NCBI RefSeq assembly: GCF_002102395.1
Contig: NZ_LQPZ01000013.1
Coordinates: forward strand, 1 to 64,000
DNA length: 64,000 nucleotides
Source of the DNA: Mycolicibacillus trivialis
Lineage (GTDB): Bacteria > Actinomycetota > Actinomycetes > Mycobacteriales > Mycobacteriaceae
Direction of reading: 5' to 3'
The notes beneath the pieces were generated by a model. The model had not been told where the DNA came from. It did not search any database and was given only the letters and a program-made list of their open reading frames with translations. Each line of letters begins with the position of its first letter. The stretch's first letter is position 1. The position numbers and the translations under genes were made by a program. Shown here one piece after another: positions 52,792 through 63,372 of the stretch.

Positions 52792-53913
52792 ATGGATCAG
52801 CAGTGGGCCAACCGCGCGGGCAGCGCCGAAACCGCGATCATCCGACGGAACGTGCGAAAACTCTGGGGTCTGCCGGGCACCCGGCTGGGCGTGGTGGCCT
52901 GGCCGGCGTCACGCAAACAGCGCTTCTTCCTGCACACTTGGCATTACTGGTGGCAGGCGCACCTGCTGGACTGCCTGGTCGATGCGCAGTTGCGTGATCC
53001 GCAGCCCGAACGCGAGGTGCAGATCAAGGGCGTCATCCGCGCCCACCGGCTGCGCAACCCCGGCGTCGTCAACCAGTACTACGACGACATGGCCTGGCTG
53101 GCGCTGGCCATCGAGCGGGCCGACCGGGTGCTCGGGACCGGTCACCCCCGCAGTCTGGACCGGCTCACCGGGCAGTTCGTCAACTCGTGGGTTCCCGAGG
53201 ACGGCGGCGGCATCCCGTGGCGCAAGCAGGACCAGTTCTTCAACGCACCGGCCAACGGACCGGCGGGTATCTTCCTGGCCCGCTACGGGGACCGGCTGCG
53301 TCGCGCGGTGCAGATGGCCGATTGGATCGATGCGACTCTGATCGACCCGGACACCGGGCTGGTTTTCGACGGCATCAAGGCCGGCTCGCTGGTGCGCGCG
53401 CAGTACACCTACTGCCAGGGCGTGGTCCTCGGGTTGGAGACCGAGTTGGCCGTGCGCACCGGAGAGCCGCGCCACGCCGCCCGCGTGCACCGGCTGGTGG
53501 CCGCGGTGGCAGCGGAGATGGCACCCGGCGGCGTCCTCAAGGGCGGTGGCGGCGGCGACGGCGGCCTGTTCGGCGGGATCACCGCCCGCTATCTGGCCCT
53601 GGTGGCCACGACGCTGCCCGGCGACGACGAGGCCGACCGCGCCGCCCGCGACACCGCGGCCAAGCTGGTGTTGTCGTCGGCGAAGTCGGCGTGGGATTAC
53701 CGCCAGCAGGCGGACGGGCTGCCGATCTTCGGCCCGTTTTGGGACCGCAACGCCGACCTACCGCGCGACGAGGGGGAGGACGCCCGATCGGTCGAGGGCG
53801 CGGTCAACGAATCGACGATCCCGGAGCGGGACCTGTCGGTGCAGCTCGGCGGCTGGATGTTGATGGAGGCGGCCTACGCGGTCACCGCCGCGGGGCACTC
53901 CGCGCGGGACTGA
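52792..53913 (+). CDS. GH76 family alpha-1,6-mannanase-like protein
   Basis: The 373-residue product has the GH76 alpha/alpha-barrel features: a helix with FLHTWHYWWQAHLLDCLVDA, the catalytic pair Asp98-Asp99 in QYYDDMAW, and GGIPWRKQDQFFNAPANGPAGIFLARY. The family cleaves alpha-1,6-mannan, and mycobacteria contain lipoarabinomannan and mannan as likely substrates. No signal peptide is visible, so a cytoplasmic place is predicted. ATG 52792 is favoured over GTG 52786. It corresponds to Rv0365c and keeps its position beside dedA and fba. Confidence 0.88.
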   Translation: MDQQWANRAGSAETAIIRRNVRKLWGLPGTRLGVVAWPASRKQRFFLHTWHYWWQAHLLDCLVDAQLRDPQPEREVQIKGVIRAHRLRNPGVVNQYYDDMAWLALAIERADRVLGTGHPRSLDRLTGQFVNSWVPEDGGGIPWRKQDQFFNAPANGPAGIFLARYGDRLRRAVQMADWIDATLIDPDTGLVFDGIKAGSLVRAQYTYCQGVVLGLETELAVRTGEPRHAARVHRLVAAVAAEMAPGGVLKGGGGGDGGLFGGITARYLALVATTLPGDDEADRAARDTAAKLVLSSAKSAWDYRQQADGLPIFGPFWDRNADLPRDEGEDARSVEGAVNESTIPERDLSVQLGGWMLMEAAYAVTAAGHSARD

Positions 53914-53917
53914 CTCG

Positions 53918-54616
53918 TCAGGGCGTGGATGCGGGGTCGGTGACCTCCGCCTCGGTGCCGGCGGCTGCGGCGCGGCGGCGGGCCAGGTAGGCGCGGGTCA
54001 CCGAGTAGATCGCGGGCAGCAGTGAGACGAACAGGATGCCGACGATGATCAACTCGAGGTGGTCGGTGATGCCGGGCACGCGGGTGCCCAGGAAGTAGCC
54101 GGTCAGGGTCATCCCGGCGCCCCAGAGAATGCCGCCGACGATGTCGAAGCCCAGGTAGACCGGGTAGCGCATGTAGGACACCCCGGCGATCACCGGGACG
54201 AACGTCCGGGCGAACGGCACGAACCGCGCCAGGATGATCGCCACCGGGCCGTACTTCTCGAAGAACGCGTGCGATTCGGTGACGTGGTGCTTCTTGAAGA
54301 ATCGGGAGTCTTCCCGGCTGAACAGCGCGGGGCCGATCTTGCGGCCGATGAAGTAGCCGGTCTGGTCGCCGAGCACCGCGACGATGGCCACGGCCGGCGC
54401 CATGACCCGGATGTCGAGGTTCATGTCCGGGCTTGCGGCGAGCAGGCCACCGGTGACCAGCAGCGACTCACCGGGCAGCAGCGGGAACAGCAGACCGGTC
54501 TCGATGAAGACGATGATCAGCATCGCCGGAAGCACCGCGTGCTCGAACACTCCGCCCGCCCCGATCCAGTACATCGGGTCCAAGATGTGCGGCATCGCGA
54601 CCGCAACGGTGCTCAT
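53918..54616 (-). CDS. DedA-family membrane protein
   Basis: The 232-residue product has the DedA signature: an amphipathic re-entrant region with FIETGLLFPLLPGESLLVTGGLLA, GDQTGYFIGRKIG, and FFEKYGPVAIILARFVPFARTFVPVIAGVSYM. Such proteins move polyprenyl phosphates or phospholipids across the membrane using proton gradients. ATG 54616 is preferred because TATGTT stands seven bases upstream (leaderless geometry). It corresponds to Rv0364 and is convergent with the GH76 gene. Confidence 0.92.
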   Translation of the reverse strand: MSTVAVAMPHILDPMYWIGAGGVFEHAVLPAMLIIVFIETGLLFPLLPGESLLVTGGLLAASPDMNLDIRVMAPAVAIVAVLGDQTGYFIGRKIGPALFSREDSRFFKKHHVTESHAFFEKYGPVAIILARFVPFARTFVPVIAGVSYMRYPVYLGFDIVGGILWGAGMTLTGYFLGTRVPGITDHLELIIVGILFVSLLPAIYSVTRAYLARRRAAAAGTEAEVTDPASTP

Positions 54617-54652
54617 GACGCACAACATACCGGTGCCTGCGGGTAGTGCGGG

Positions 54653-54690
54653 TTGGGGATACCGGGAGGACTTGGGGATACTGGGAGGAC
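54653..54690. repeat. Tandem 19-bp repeat upstream of fba
   Basis: TTGGGGATACCGGGAGGAC (54653-54671) is followed immediately by a second copy (54672-54690) with one C-to-T change. It lies between the divergent dedA and fba starts, so it may alter promoter spacing. It could vary in copy number between strains. Confidence 0.7.
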
Positions 54691-54738
54691 ACAGTCTGCA
54701 CCCGCACGACCGTTCGATTCGCCCAGGAGGACGTTTTC

Positions 54739-55773
54739 ATGCCCATCGCCACTCCCGAGATCTACAACGAGATGCTGACCCGGGCCAAGGAGAACTCGTA
54801 CGCGTTCCCCGCCATCAACTGCACCTCGTCGGAGACCATCAACGCCGCGATCAAGGGATTCGCCGACGCCGGCAGCGACGGCATCATCCAGTTCTCGACC
54901 GGTGGGGCTGAGTTCGGGTCCGGCCTCGGGGTCAAGGACATGGTGACCGGGGCGGTGGCGCTCGCCGAGTTCGCCCACGTGATCGCCGAGAAGTACCCGA
55001 TCACCGTGGCGTTGCACACCGACCACTGCCCCAAGGACAAGTTGGACGGTTTCGTCAAGCCGCTGCTCGCCCTGTCCCTGGAGCGGGTGAAGGCCGGTCG
55101 CAACCCGCTGTTCCAGTCGCACATGTGGGACGGCTCGGCGGTGCCGATCGACGAGAACCTGCAGATCGCGACGGGCCTGCTCAACGACGCGGCCGCGGCC
55201 AAGATCATCCTGGAGATCGAGATCGGCGTGGTCGGCGGTGAAGAAGACGGCGTCGCGCACGAGATCAACGAGAAGCTCTACACCTCCCCGGAGGACTTCG
55301 AGAAGACCGTCGACGCCCTCGGCGTCGGCGAGCACGGCCCGTACCTGCTCGCGGCGACGTTCGGCAACGTGCACGGGGTGTACAAACCGGGCAACGTCAA
55401 GCTGCGCCCGGAGATCCTCGACGAGGGGCAGAAGGTGGCCGCCGCCAAGCTCGGCCTGCCCGAGGGCTCGAAGCCGTTCAACTACGTCTTCCACGGTGGG
55501 TCGGGGTCGCTGAAGTCGGAGATCGAGGACGCGCTGCGCTACGGCGTGGTGAAGATGAACGTCGACACCGACACCCAGTACGCGTTCACCCGGCCGATCG
55601 CGACGCACATGTTCACCAACTACGACGGCGTGCTCAAGGTCGACGGCGACGTGGGTAACAAGAAGGTCTACGACCCGCGCAGCTACCTGAAGAAGTCCGA
55701 GGCGTCGATGACCGAGCGGGTCATCGAGGCCTGCAACGACCTGCACTGTGCGGGTAAGTCGCTGACGGCGTAA
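54739..55773 (+). CDS. fba: Fructose-bisphosphate aldolase, class II
   Basis: This 344-residue zinc enzyme splits fructose 1,6-bisphosphate in glycolysis and joins the products in gluconeogenesis. Zinc ligands lie in VALHTDHCPKDK and the downstream ATFGNVHGVYKPGNV and NYVFHGGSGS segments; EIEIGVVGGEEDGV is the class II signature. ATG 54739 has AGGAGG ahead. It corresponds to Rv0363c, essential in M. tuberculosis. A tandem repeat lies upstream and a hairpin follows. Confidence 0.98.
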   Translation: MPIATPEIYNEMLTRAKENSYAFPAINCTSSETINAAIKGFADAGSDGIIQFSTGGAEFGSGLGVKDMVTGAVALAEFAHVIAEKYPITVALHTDHCPKDKLDGFVKPLLALSLERVKAGRNPLFQSHMWDGSAVPIDENLQIATGLLNDAAAAKIILEIEIGVVGGEEDGVAHEINEKLYTSPEDFEKTVDALGVGEHGPYLLAATFGNVHGVYKPGNVKLRPEILDEGQKVAAAKLGLPEGSKPFNYVFHGGSGSLKSEIEDALRYGVVKMNVDTDTQYAFTRPIATHMFTNYDGVLKVDGDVGNKKVYDPRSYLKKSEASMTERVIEACNDLHCAGKSLTA

Positions 55774-55797
55774 ACGGTCGGTCACTCGGCAACGACC

Positions 55798-55833
55798 CCG
55801 CGGCCCGTCGGCGATCCGGCCGGCGGGCCGCGG
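55798..55833 (+). terminator. Hairpin terminator after fba
   Basis: A 15-bp stem, CCGCGGCCCGTCGGC with GCCGGCGGGCCGCGG (one G-T pair), closes a six-base loop 24 bases past the stop. It lacks a long T-run, which is usual for mycobacteria. Confidence 0.65.
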
Positions 55834-55950
55834 CGTGTTCGTGGGGTGGCGTTCTCCACGACCTCTTCAAGACCTCTGCGACGCGCCATGCGCGAGAGTG
55901 AAATCGTGCAGGGGTCCACTCGCACTTCCGCTGCATAGCTTCAGTCTCGC

Positions 55951-56045
55951 GGGGCGAGGCGGCGCGGGCGAGGCGAGGCGGGGCGATGCGAGGCGGGGCG
56001 GCGCGGGCGGGGCTCGCGAGGGGTGAGGCGACGCGCGGGGAAGTG
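55951..56045. repeat. G-rich GGCGAGGCGG low-complexity tract
   Basis: About 95 bases are built of degenerate (G)GGCGAGGCGGGGC units between fba and the following gene. The tract has many GG/GGGG runs and might fold as a G-quadruplex in single-stranded form. It is non-coding as far as I can see. Confidence 0.6.
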
Positions 56046-56055
56046 GGGCGCCGAC

Positions 56056-56820
56056 TCAGCCCACCGGGGCTTGGCAGATCTTCCACTTGTCGTCACGGAA
56101 CTGCAGGTCGAAGCTGCGGGTGGAGCGTTCCGTCGGCGCGTAGGCCATGTAGGCGGTGACGTTGGCTTCGGCGTGCTCGCCGTTGATCACCACCTCGTCG
56201 ATGCTGCCGACCATCGGGTAGCGGTGTGCCCGCTTCACCTTGTCGTGCAGAGTCGCCCATTTGGCGTCGTCGTAGTTGACGTAGGTGTCGCGGGTGGTGC
56301 CGCAGGTGATGCTGCGCAGCGTGGTCAGATCGCCCTTCTGCATCGCATCGTCGAACTCGCTGATGGTGCTGCGCACCATCTCCTCCTGGGATGCCGCCGA
56401 CGTGGTGTCGCGGGTGAGCAGAACGGTGCCCAGCACCGCGATCGCAGCGAGCGCCAGGACGATCAGCGTCACCGCCAATACCCAGCCCCAACTGTTCTGG
56501 ATGCGGCCGGACAGGCCGCCGCCGGTGCGCGGCGGGATGGCCTGCGGAACCGCCTTGGAGCCCTGCTGGGGCTGGAACACCTCGGTGGCCGGGTCGTCCT
56601 GCGGCGGGATGACCTGGGTGGCGCCGGCATCGAAGCCGGGCGCGGTGAATCGGCGCTCCGGCTGGGCGCCGCCGTCGCTGCTGCCGAGCACCTCCGTCGG
56701 CGGGTCCATGGCGACGCGATCGGTGTTGGCGTCATCGGCAGCCACCGGGTCGACCGGGTCAGTGGTCTCCGAGCCGATCGAGGCGTCCGCGTCGTGATCA
56801 GACCCTGATGGGTTCGCCAT
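56056..56820 (-). CDS. Membrane-anchored NTF2-like protein (Rv0361 equivalent)
   Basis: The 254-residue product has a long acidic, Pro-rich cytoplasmic region (residues 1-105), one membrane helix (WGWVLAVTLIVLALAAIAVLG) and an outer domain starting MVRSTISEFDDAMQKGDLTTLRSITCG, a helix followed by strands as in DUF4878/NTF2-like extracellular domains. It corresponds to Rv0361 by position next to the DUF3151 gene. GGAGGGAC precedes ATG 56820. A role in the cell envelope is likely but unproven. Confidence 0.82.
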   Translation of the reverse strand: MANPSGSDHDADASIGSETTDPVDPVAADDANTDRVAMDPPTEVLGSSDGGAQPERRFTAPGFDAGATQVIPPQDDPATEVFQPQQGSKAVPQAIPPRTGGGLSGRIQNSWGWVLAVTLIVLALAAIAVLGTVLLTRDTTSAASQEEMVRSTISEFDDAMQKGDLTTLRSITCGTTRDTYVNYDDAKWATLHDKVKRAHRYPMVGSIDEVVINGEHAEANVTAYMAYAPTERSTRSFDLQFRDDKWKICQAPVG

Positions 56821-56891
56821 AGTGGTGCTGTCCCTCCGTCAAAACCTACTAGCAGCTTACGGCCCGCACACGGCACGGCAGAATGGATGTC

Positions 56892-57305
56892 ATGGGACTC
56901 ACTGGTGACCTGTTGCGTCCGGATCCGATCCTGCTGCCTGCCGATCCCGAGGTCGAGGACCGGCTGGCCGCCAAGGAGCATCCTGCCATCGTCGCGGCGG
57001 CGCATCCGGCAGCATCGGCGGTCTGGGCGGTGCTGGCCGAGACGGCCCTCGCCGAGGACAAGGTGATCACCGCCTACGCCTACGCCCGAACCGGCTATCA
57101 CCGCGGGCTCGACCAACTGCGCCGGCACGGCTGGCGGGGGCACGGCCCGGTGCCCTACGAGCACGAACCGAACCGTGGATTCCTGCGGTGTGTCGCCGTG
57201 CTGGCGCGCGCCGCCGACACGATCGGTGAGACCGACGAGAACCAACGCTGCCTCGACCTGCTCGACGACTGCGACCCGCAGGCGCGGTCGCATTTCGGGC
57301 TCTAA
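56892..57305 (+). CDS. DUF3151 protein (Rv0360c equivalent)
   Basis: The 137-residue product carries the DUF3151 pattern: GDLLRPDPILLPADPE, HPAASAVWAVLAETAL, AYAYARTGYHRGLDQLRRHGWRG and GPVPYEHEPNRGFLR. The family is helical, cytoplasmic and restricted largely to actinobacteria; function unknown. ATG 56892 matches the usual start of the family; ATG 56883 would add three residues. It is divergent from the Rv0361-like gene. Confidence 0.85.
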   Translation: MGLTGDLLRPDPILLPADPEVEDRLAAKEHPAIVAAAHPAASAVWAVLAETALAEDKVITAYAYARTGYHRGLDQLRRHGWRGHGPVPYEHEPNRGFLRCVAVLARAADTIGETDENQRCLDLLDDCDPQARSHFGL

Positions 57306-57314
57306 GGGCGGGCT

Positions 57315-58181
57315 CTAGAGGACCGGGTCCTCGGCCGCCGGACAGTGCATGCCGGGTGGTTCCACCTGGATGGTGATGTGGTCGAGGCCCTGCGCGGCCA
57401 GCAACCGGCGGGCGTCGGCGAGCACCAGCGCCGGATCGGTCTCCGCGGTCAGGTGCGCGGTCACCATGTCCTGGCCGGGCACCAGGGTCCACACGTGCAG
57501 ATCGTGGACGCCGAGTACCCCGTCGAGTGCGGCGAGGCCAGCCCGCAGGGCGGGTACGTCGATGTGGCCGGGGGAGGATTCCGAGAGGATCCGCAGCGCC
57601 GTCCCGGCCAGCATCAGGGCCCGCGGCAGCACCCACAGCGCCACCAGCACGGCGACGACGACATCGGCGTACGGCCATCCGGTGGTGACGGTGACCAGTC
57701 CGGCGATCAGCACGCCGACGGAGCCGACGGTGTCGGCGAGCACCTCGAGGTAGGCGCCCTTGACGGCCAGGCTGGTGGTGCTGTGGGCGTGCAGAAGCGC
57801 CATCACCACGAGGTTGGCGACAAGTCCGGCGCAGGCCACCACGATCATCGGTACGCCGGGCACCTCGGGTGCGTGACCGATACGCCGGACCGCCTCGGTG
57901 AAGATGAATGCGGCAACACCGATCAGCAACACCGCGTTGATCACCGCGGTGAACACCTCCGCGCGATGCCAGCCGTAGGTGCGGGCCGGTGAGGTCGAAC
58001 CCCGCCGGGCGAGCACTACCGCGACGGTCCCCATGAACAGTGCGGCCAGGTCGGTCAGCATGTGGCCGGCGTCGGCGAGCAGCGCGATCGAATTGATCCA
58101 GATCGCCGCGGTCAATTCGATGACGAAGAACACCGCGAGGATCGCCAACGCGACGATCATCCTGGGCACGCGGCGGTCCAT
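57315..58181 (-). CDS. Cation diffusion facilitator transporter
   Basis: The product is 288 residues from ATG 58181 (300 from an alternative ATG at 58217). Six membrane helices are visible. Metal-site residues lie in LADAGHMLTDLAALF (HxxxD) and EVLADTVGSVGVL. The C-terminal cytoplasmic domain has VHDLHVWTLVPGQDMVTAHL, a metal-sensing ferredoxin-like fold. Zn2+, Co2+ or Fe2+ export in exchange for protons is the family role. TACGAT nine bases before 58181 favours that start. I do not recall a CDF gene at this place in M. tuberculosis. Confidence 0.9.
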   Translation of the reverse strand: MDRRVPRMIVALAILAVFFVIELTAAIWINSIALLADAGHMLTDLAALFMGTVAVVLARRGSTSPARTYGWHRAEVFTAVINAVLLIGVAAFIFTEAVRRIGHAPEVPGVPMIVVACAGLVANLVVMALLHAHSTTSLAVKGAYLEVLADTVGSVGVLIAGLVTVTTGWPYADVVVAVLVALWVLPRALMLAGTALRILSESSPGHIDVPALRAGLAALDGVLGVHDLHVWTLVPGQDMVTAHLTAETDPALVLADARRLLAAQGLDHITIQVEPPGMHCPAAEDPVL

Positions 58182-58290
58182 AGTTGAGCCATCGTAGGCA
58201 CGCGCGGAATCGGTCATCCGCGTGCAATGCGTGGCGGAGCGAAGATCGGGGCCATGCCGTCGCCGAATCGCGCCGCTCGCGGCACCGGAT

Positions 58291-59073
58291 TCAGAACAGC
58301 GCGTTCCAGAACAACGTCAGCGACGCCCCCGCGCCGGCCAGCCCGGCTTTCACCCCGGAGAGCTCGAAGAGGGTGTAGACCAACCCGAAGAAGATCCGGT
58401 TGAGTCCCGGGGCGATGAGCAGCACCACCAGGATCAAGATCCCCCACTGTTTGGCCGGCGCCAGCGAGGCCCGGGTCTCCGGGCTCAGGTGCGGCTCGAG
58501 CGCGCCGTAGCCGTCCAGGCCGGGCACCGGCAGCAGGTTCAGCACCACCGCGGTCAACTGCAGCAGCGCCAGGAAGGCCACCCCGGCCCAGAACACCGCG
58601 TGCGCGGGGTCGGACAGGACGCGGACCGCCACCAGCAGCACCACCGCGAGCACCACGTTGGCGGCGGGCCCGGCCAACGAGACCAGCGACCGCCGGTTGG
58701 GTGTCATGAAGCCGGTGTTCACGTAGACCGCGCCGCCGGGCAACCCGATGCCGCCGAGTGCGACGAACAGCATCGGCAACCCCAGCGACAGCAGCGGATG
58801 GCTGTAGCGCAGCGGGTTCAACGTCAGATACCCGCGGGCCTCCACATCGCGATCGCCGAAGCGCCACGCCGTGTAAGCGTGACCGAATTCGTGCAGGCAC
58901 AGCGACACCAGCCATCCGGCGATGACGAAGACGAACACCCCGGCGTAGGCCAGCGGGCCGACCTCCACCCCGGCCAGCCAGGCCAACACCCCGCCGAGCG
59001 CGGTCACCGCGATCAGACCCAGGAAGATCGGGCTGGGACGAACCGCCTGGGGATGCATCGAGCGGATGTTCAC
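58291..59073 (-). CDS. M50 site-2 protease family membrane protein
   Basis: The 260-residue product is an intramembrane zinc metalloprotease-like protein: HEFGH at about 61-65 and a later NLLPVPGLDGYGALE motif with the Asp ligand, both within membrane helices. It corresponds to Rv0359. The GTG 59073 start was chosen because TAGCTT lies seven bases upstream (leaderless geometry); a TTG at 59082 is the alternative. It lacks a PDZ domain, so it is of the minimal type; substrates are unknown. Confidence 0.9.
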   Translation of the reverse strand: MNIRSMHPQAVRPSPIFLGLIAVTALGGVLAWLAGVEVGPLAYAGVFVFVIAGWLVSLCLHEFGHAYTAWRFGDRDVEARGYLTLNPLRYSHPLLSLGLPMLFVALGGIGLPGGAVYVNTGFMTPNRRSLVSLAGPAANVVLAVVLLVAVRVLSDPAHAVFWAGVAFLALLQLTAVVLNLLPVPGLDGYGALEPHLSPETRASLAPAKQWGILILVVLLIAPGLNRIFFGLVYTLFELSGVKAGLAGAGASLTLFWNALF

Positions 59074-59106
59074 GTCCTGCAAGCTACCGGCTCGGTCAGG
59101 CAGCGG

Positions 59107-59703
59107 TCAGCGGACCTGCCGCCAGCCCCGGATATGCCGATAGAAGGCGAACCGACGCACCCGCCGCGGCGCAGGCACCCCGTCGCGCACCACCAGAGCA
59201 CCGGTCGAGCCCAGCTGCGCGGCACGCCCGACCACCCAACGCCGACGCAGCCGGCCGGTCACCCGCGCCCGCAACCCGGGCAGCTCCGGCAACGGTTCCA
59301 CCCGCACGCCGCGCACCCGCCCGTCGAACAGCACGGTGTCATCGACGACGGCCTCCCCGTACAGCTCGCCGTCGGCGCCGCGCCAGGTCGCCGAACCCAC
59401 CAGCACCGTTCCGGTCTCGTCGCGGATGAGCGGCACTTCGCGGGCCCGCCCGGACAGCGCCCGCCGGGCACCGCGTCGCGAGGTGACATGAGCGACCTCG
59501 ATGTCGAGCCGGTCGGCGCGCAGGAGTCGCGACAGCACCGTCGCCAACGCCGCGTCGGTGCCCACCACGACCAGCCGGCCCGGCCCGTCGAGCACCGCGT
59601 CGACCTCCTCGGGAGCACCGATCCTGGTCGCCGGCAGCCCGGCCAGGGGAGCCGGCGCCGCGGCACCGTCGAAAAGCAGCACCTGCGTCTCGGCTGTGTT
59701 CAC
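59107..59703 (-). CDS. Uncharacterised protein (Rv0358 equivalent)
   Basis: The 198-residue product begins with an alpha/beta region (VLLFDGAAAPAP, RLVVVGTDAALATVLSRLLRADRLDIEVAHV) that looks like the N-terminal half of a diacylglycerol/NAD kinase-like fold, but the expected glycine-rich GGDGT motif is absent. The rest is Arg-rich and strand-rich (VRGVRVEPLPELPGLRARV). By location between M50 and purA it is Rv0358. Function unknown. It is divergent from purA. Confidence 0.75.
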   Translation of the reverse strand: MNTAETQVLLFDGAAAPAPLAGLPATRIGAPEEVDAVLDGPGRLVVVGTDAALATVLSRLLRADRLDIEVAHVTSRRGARRALSGRAREVPLIRDETGTVLVGSATWRGADGELYGEAVVDDTVLFDGRVRGVRVEPLPELPGLRARVTGRLRRRWVVGRAAQLGSTGALVVRDGVPAPRRVRRFAFYRHIRGWRQVR

Positions 59704-59783
59704 GGCCCTCCTACCAAACCGCTGAGCTAGTGTGAGTCCCCGGCTGGATCACAGTAAACGCGAGACCAAGGCGGGAAAAAGCC

Positions 59784-61078
<1,295 letters not shown>

Positions 61079-61082
<4 letters not shown>

Positions 61083-61696
61083 CCGACCAGCCCGATCGCG
61101 GCCGCGGCGGCTTCCCCGACTTCGAGGTCACCGAGCCCGAACCCGGATTCACCCGCTATCTGAGCGCGGTGCGCACACTGCAGGACCTGTCGGTGTGCGC
61201 GGCACCCGACGACAGTGTGTGGGACAAGGCCGCCGACGGCATCGAGGAGCTGATCGCGCTGCTGGATCCGGCCCGGGCACCCGAGGGGGTCTCGCCGGCC
61301 GGGCGGATCCCGTCGCTGGCCGGGATGGGCAGCCTGCTGCTCCCACCGTTCCGGATCGTCGAATACGGCGTCGACGGGGTCGCGATGGGTGGGCGGTTCA
61401 GCCGCTTCCACGTGGGCGGCAACGGCGCGGTGCACGGTGGCGTGCTGCCGCTGCTGTTCGACTGGCTGTGCGGCATGGTGGTGCACGGCGCGCAGCGCCC
61501 GATCAGTCGCACCGCCTACCTCAAGGTCGACTACCGCGCGGTCACCCCGATCGATACGCCGCTGACCGTGCGCGGTCGCGTCGAGAAGGTCGAGGGCCGA
61601 AAGGCTTTCATCTCCGGTGAACTCGTCGACGGCGACGAGAAACTGCTCGCCGAGCTGGACGCGCTGATGGTGCAGCTGCTGCCGGGCCAGCCGTAG
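61079..61696 (+). CDS. PaaI-type hotdog thioesterase (Rv0356c equivalent)
   Basis: The 205-residue product has an acidic N-terminal extension and a hotdog-fold domain with [29 protein letters not shown] and [22 protein letters not shown]. The HGG helix start is the usual active-site region of PaaI-type acyl-CoA thioesterases, though the catalytic Asp/Glu arrangement is not certain. GTG 61079 overlaps the purA stop (GTGA). It converges on the antiporter gene with no gap between stops. Confidence 0.88.
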
Positions 61697-63307
61697 TCAC
61701 TGCAGGTTCAGCGCCGCCTCCTCCAGATCCAGCCCGTGCAGCAGTGCGCGCAGCACCTGGTCGTCGAGGTGGCCGGCATCGCGCTCGGCGATGTAGGCGG
61801 CGCGCTCGGCGGCCAACATCGCCAGGCGGAGCCGCCGGAACACCTCCGAGAGACTCTCGTCGATTTCGGCGTCACTGGCCCCGCTGTGCCGGCGCAGCCG
61901 CTCCCGCGCCGCGTTGCGCCGCCGGGTGTTGAGGTTGCGCAGCACCTCGGCGGCCCGCTCGGCGGCCTCGGAGGGCTCCTCGTCGGCCAGCAGCTCATCG
62001 AGGCGTTCCATCGCCGCGCGCGCCGCCTTGTCCTGCGCGGTGGCCGCCGCGATCGCATCCGAGCGGGCCTCCTCGCCGGTGACCCCCATGCGGCGGATCA
62101 GCCACGGCAGGGTCAGCCCGTGCAGCACCAGCGTGCCCACCACCACCACGAACGTCAGGAACACCAGCTGCGGGCGGCCGGGGAACGACGAGCCGGCCAA
62201 GGTGAGCGCCGGGACACCGAAGGCGGCGGCCAGCGAGACCACCCCGCGCATCCCGGCCCAGGCCAGCACCGCCACCTGCGCCGGGGTCGGCGCTGGCGCG
62301 TGCCTGCGCAGCCGGCGTGGCGCGATCCGCGGCAGGTAGGCGAACCCGGCCACCCACACGATCCGTACCGCCAGCACGGTGCCGAACACCGCCGCCGACG
62401 CGCCGAACAGCTCGACGAAGGTGTCACCGTGCAGGTCGCCGATGACCGTCGGCAACTGCAGCCCGATCAGCATGAACGCGAACGACTCCAGGATCAGCGT
62501 CAGCGCCCGCCACACCGCCTGATCCTGTAAGCGGGTGGAGTAGTCGGCGCGGGTGAACCGCTGTCCCAGGATGAGTGCCGCGACCACCACCGCCAGCACA
62601 CCCGACCCGTCGAGCATCTCGGCGACCAGGTAGATCAGGAAGGGCGCGACCAGCCCGATCGCGCTCTCGGCCAGGGCGTCGGAGAGCCGGGACCGGACCT
62701 GCACCAGCAGTAGGCCCAGCACCGCTCCGGTGGCCACCCCGCCGACCGCGGCCAGCGCGAACGTGGCGAAGCCGCCGGCGACGGTGACGGTCGCGCCGAC
62801 CGCCGCCCCCAGTGCCACCTTGTAGGCGGTCAACGCGGTGGCGTCGTTGAGCAGGCTCTCCCCGGACAGCAACGTCATGATCCGGCGGGGCAGCCCGAGT
62901 CGGCGTCCCACCGCGGTCGCCGACACGGCATCCGGTGGCGCGACGATCGCGCCGAGGGTGAACGCCGCGGCAAGGGTGAGCTGCGGCACCACGTGGTAGG
63001 CGACCAGGCCGACGACCAGCGTGGTGGCCAGCGGCAACCCGACGGCCAGCAACGAGATCGGACGGATGTTGCGCCGCATGTTCAGGTACGAGCTCTCCAA
63101 ACCCGCCGACCACAGCAGTGGCGGCAGGATGACGAACAGCACCAGGTCCGAGCCCATCGTCACGTCCGGGATCGCCGGAATCACCCCGACGAGCAGGCCC
63201 ACTCCGACCAGGGTCAGCGGCGCGGAGATGTTGACGTGGCGGGCCACGGCAGCCACCAGAACGGCGGATCCGACCACCGCGAGCAGCAGAGCATCCACGT
63301 CGGCCAC
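61697..63307 (-). CDS. Na+/H+ antiporter (CPA1/NhaP type)
   Basis: The 536-residue product has about 12 membrane helices and a long cytoplasmic helical C-terminus (from about residue 410). Ion-site motifs are GAIVAPPDAVSATAV and SGESLLNDATAL with the ND pair of CPA1 exchangers. It likely exports Na+ in exchange for H+ to control pH or salt. It resembles the YjcE/Rv2287 group. GGAGGGG precedes GTG 63307. I do not recall this gene between Rv0356c and purT in M. tuberculosis. Confidence 0.9.
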   Translation of the reverse strand: MADVDALLLAVVGSAVLVAAVARHVNISAPLTLVGVGLLVGVIPAIPDVTMGSDLVLFVILPPLLWSAGLESSYLNMRRNIRPISLLAVGLPLATTLVVGLVAYHVVPQLTLAAAFTLGAIVAPPDAVSATAVGRRLGLPRRIMTLLSGESLLNDATALTAYKVALGAAVGATVTVAGGFATFALAAVGGVATGAVLGLLLVQVRSRLSDALAESAIGLVAPFLIYLVAEMLDGSGVLAVVVAALILGQRFTRADYSTRLQDQAVWRALTLILESFAFMLIGLQLPTVIGDLHGDTFVELFGASAAVFGTVLAVRIVWVAGFAYLPRIAPRRLRRHAPAPTPAQVAVLAWAGMRGVVSLAAAFGVPALTLAGSSFPGRPQLVFLTFVVVVGTLVLHGLTLPWLIRRMGVTGEEARSDAIAAATAQDKAARAAMERLDELLADEEPSEAAERAAEVLRNLNTRRRNAARERLRRHSGASDAEIDESLSEVFRRLRLAMLAAERAAYIAERDAGHLDDQVLRALLHGLDLEEAALNLQ

Positions 63308-63372
63308 CCCTCCGTTCCTGTGCGCCTTTATCCTGAAGCAACAAGCTGGCCGAATCTGAAGGGGGTGGGTCC

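Noticed and set aside
57067..58227. 386-codon frame overlapping the CDF transporter in another frame
   Set aside because: Arg-rich shadow of a clear six-helix transporter gene.
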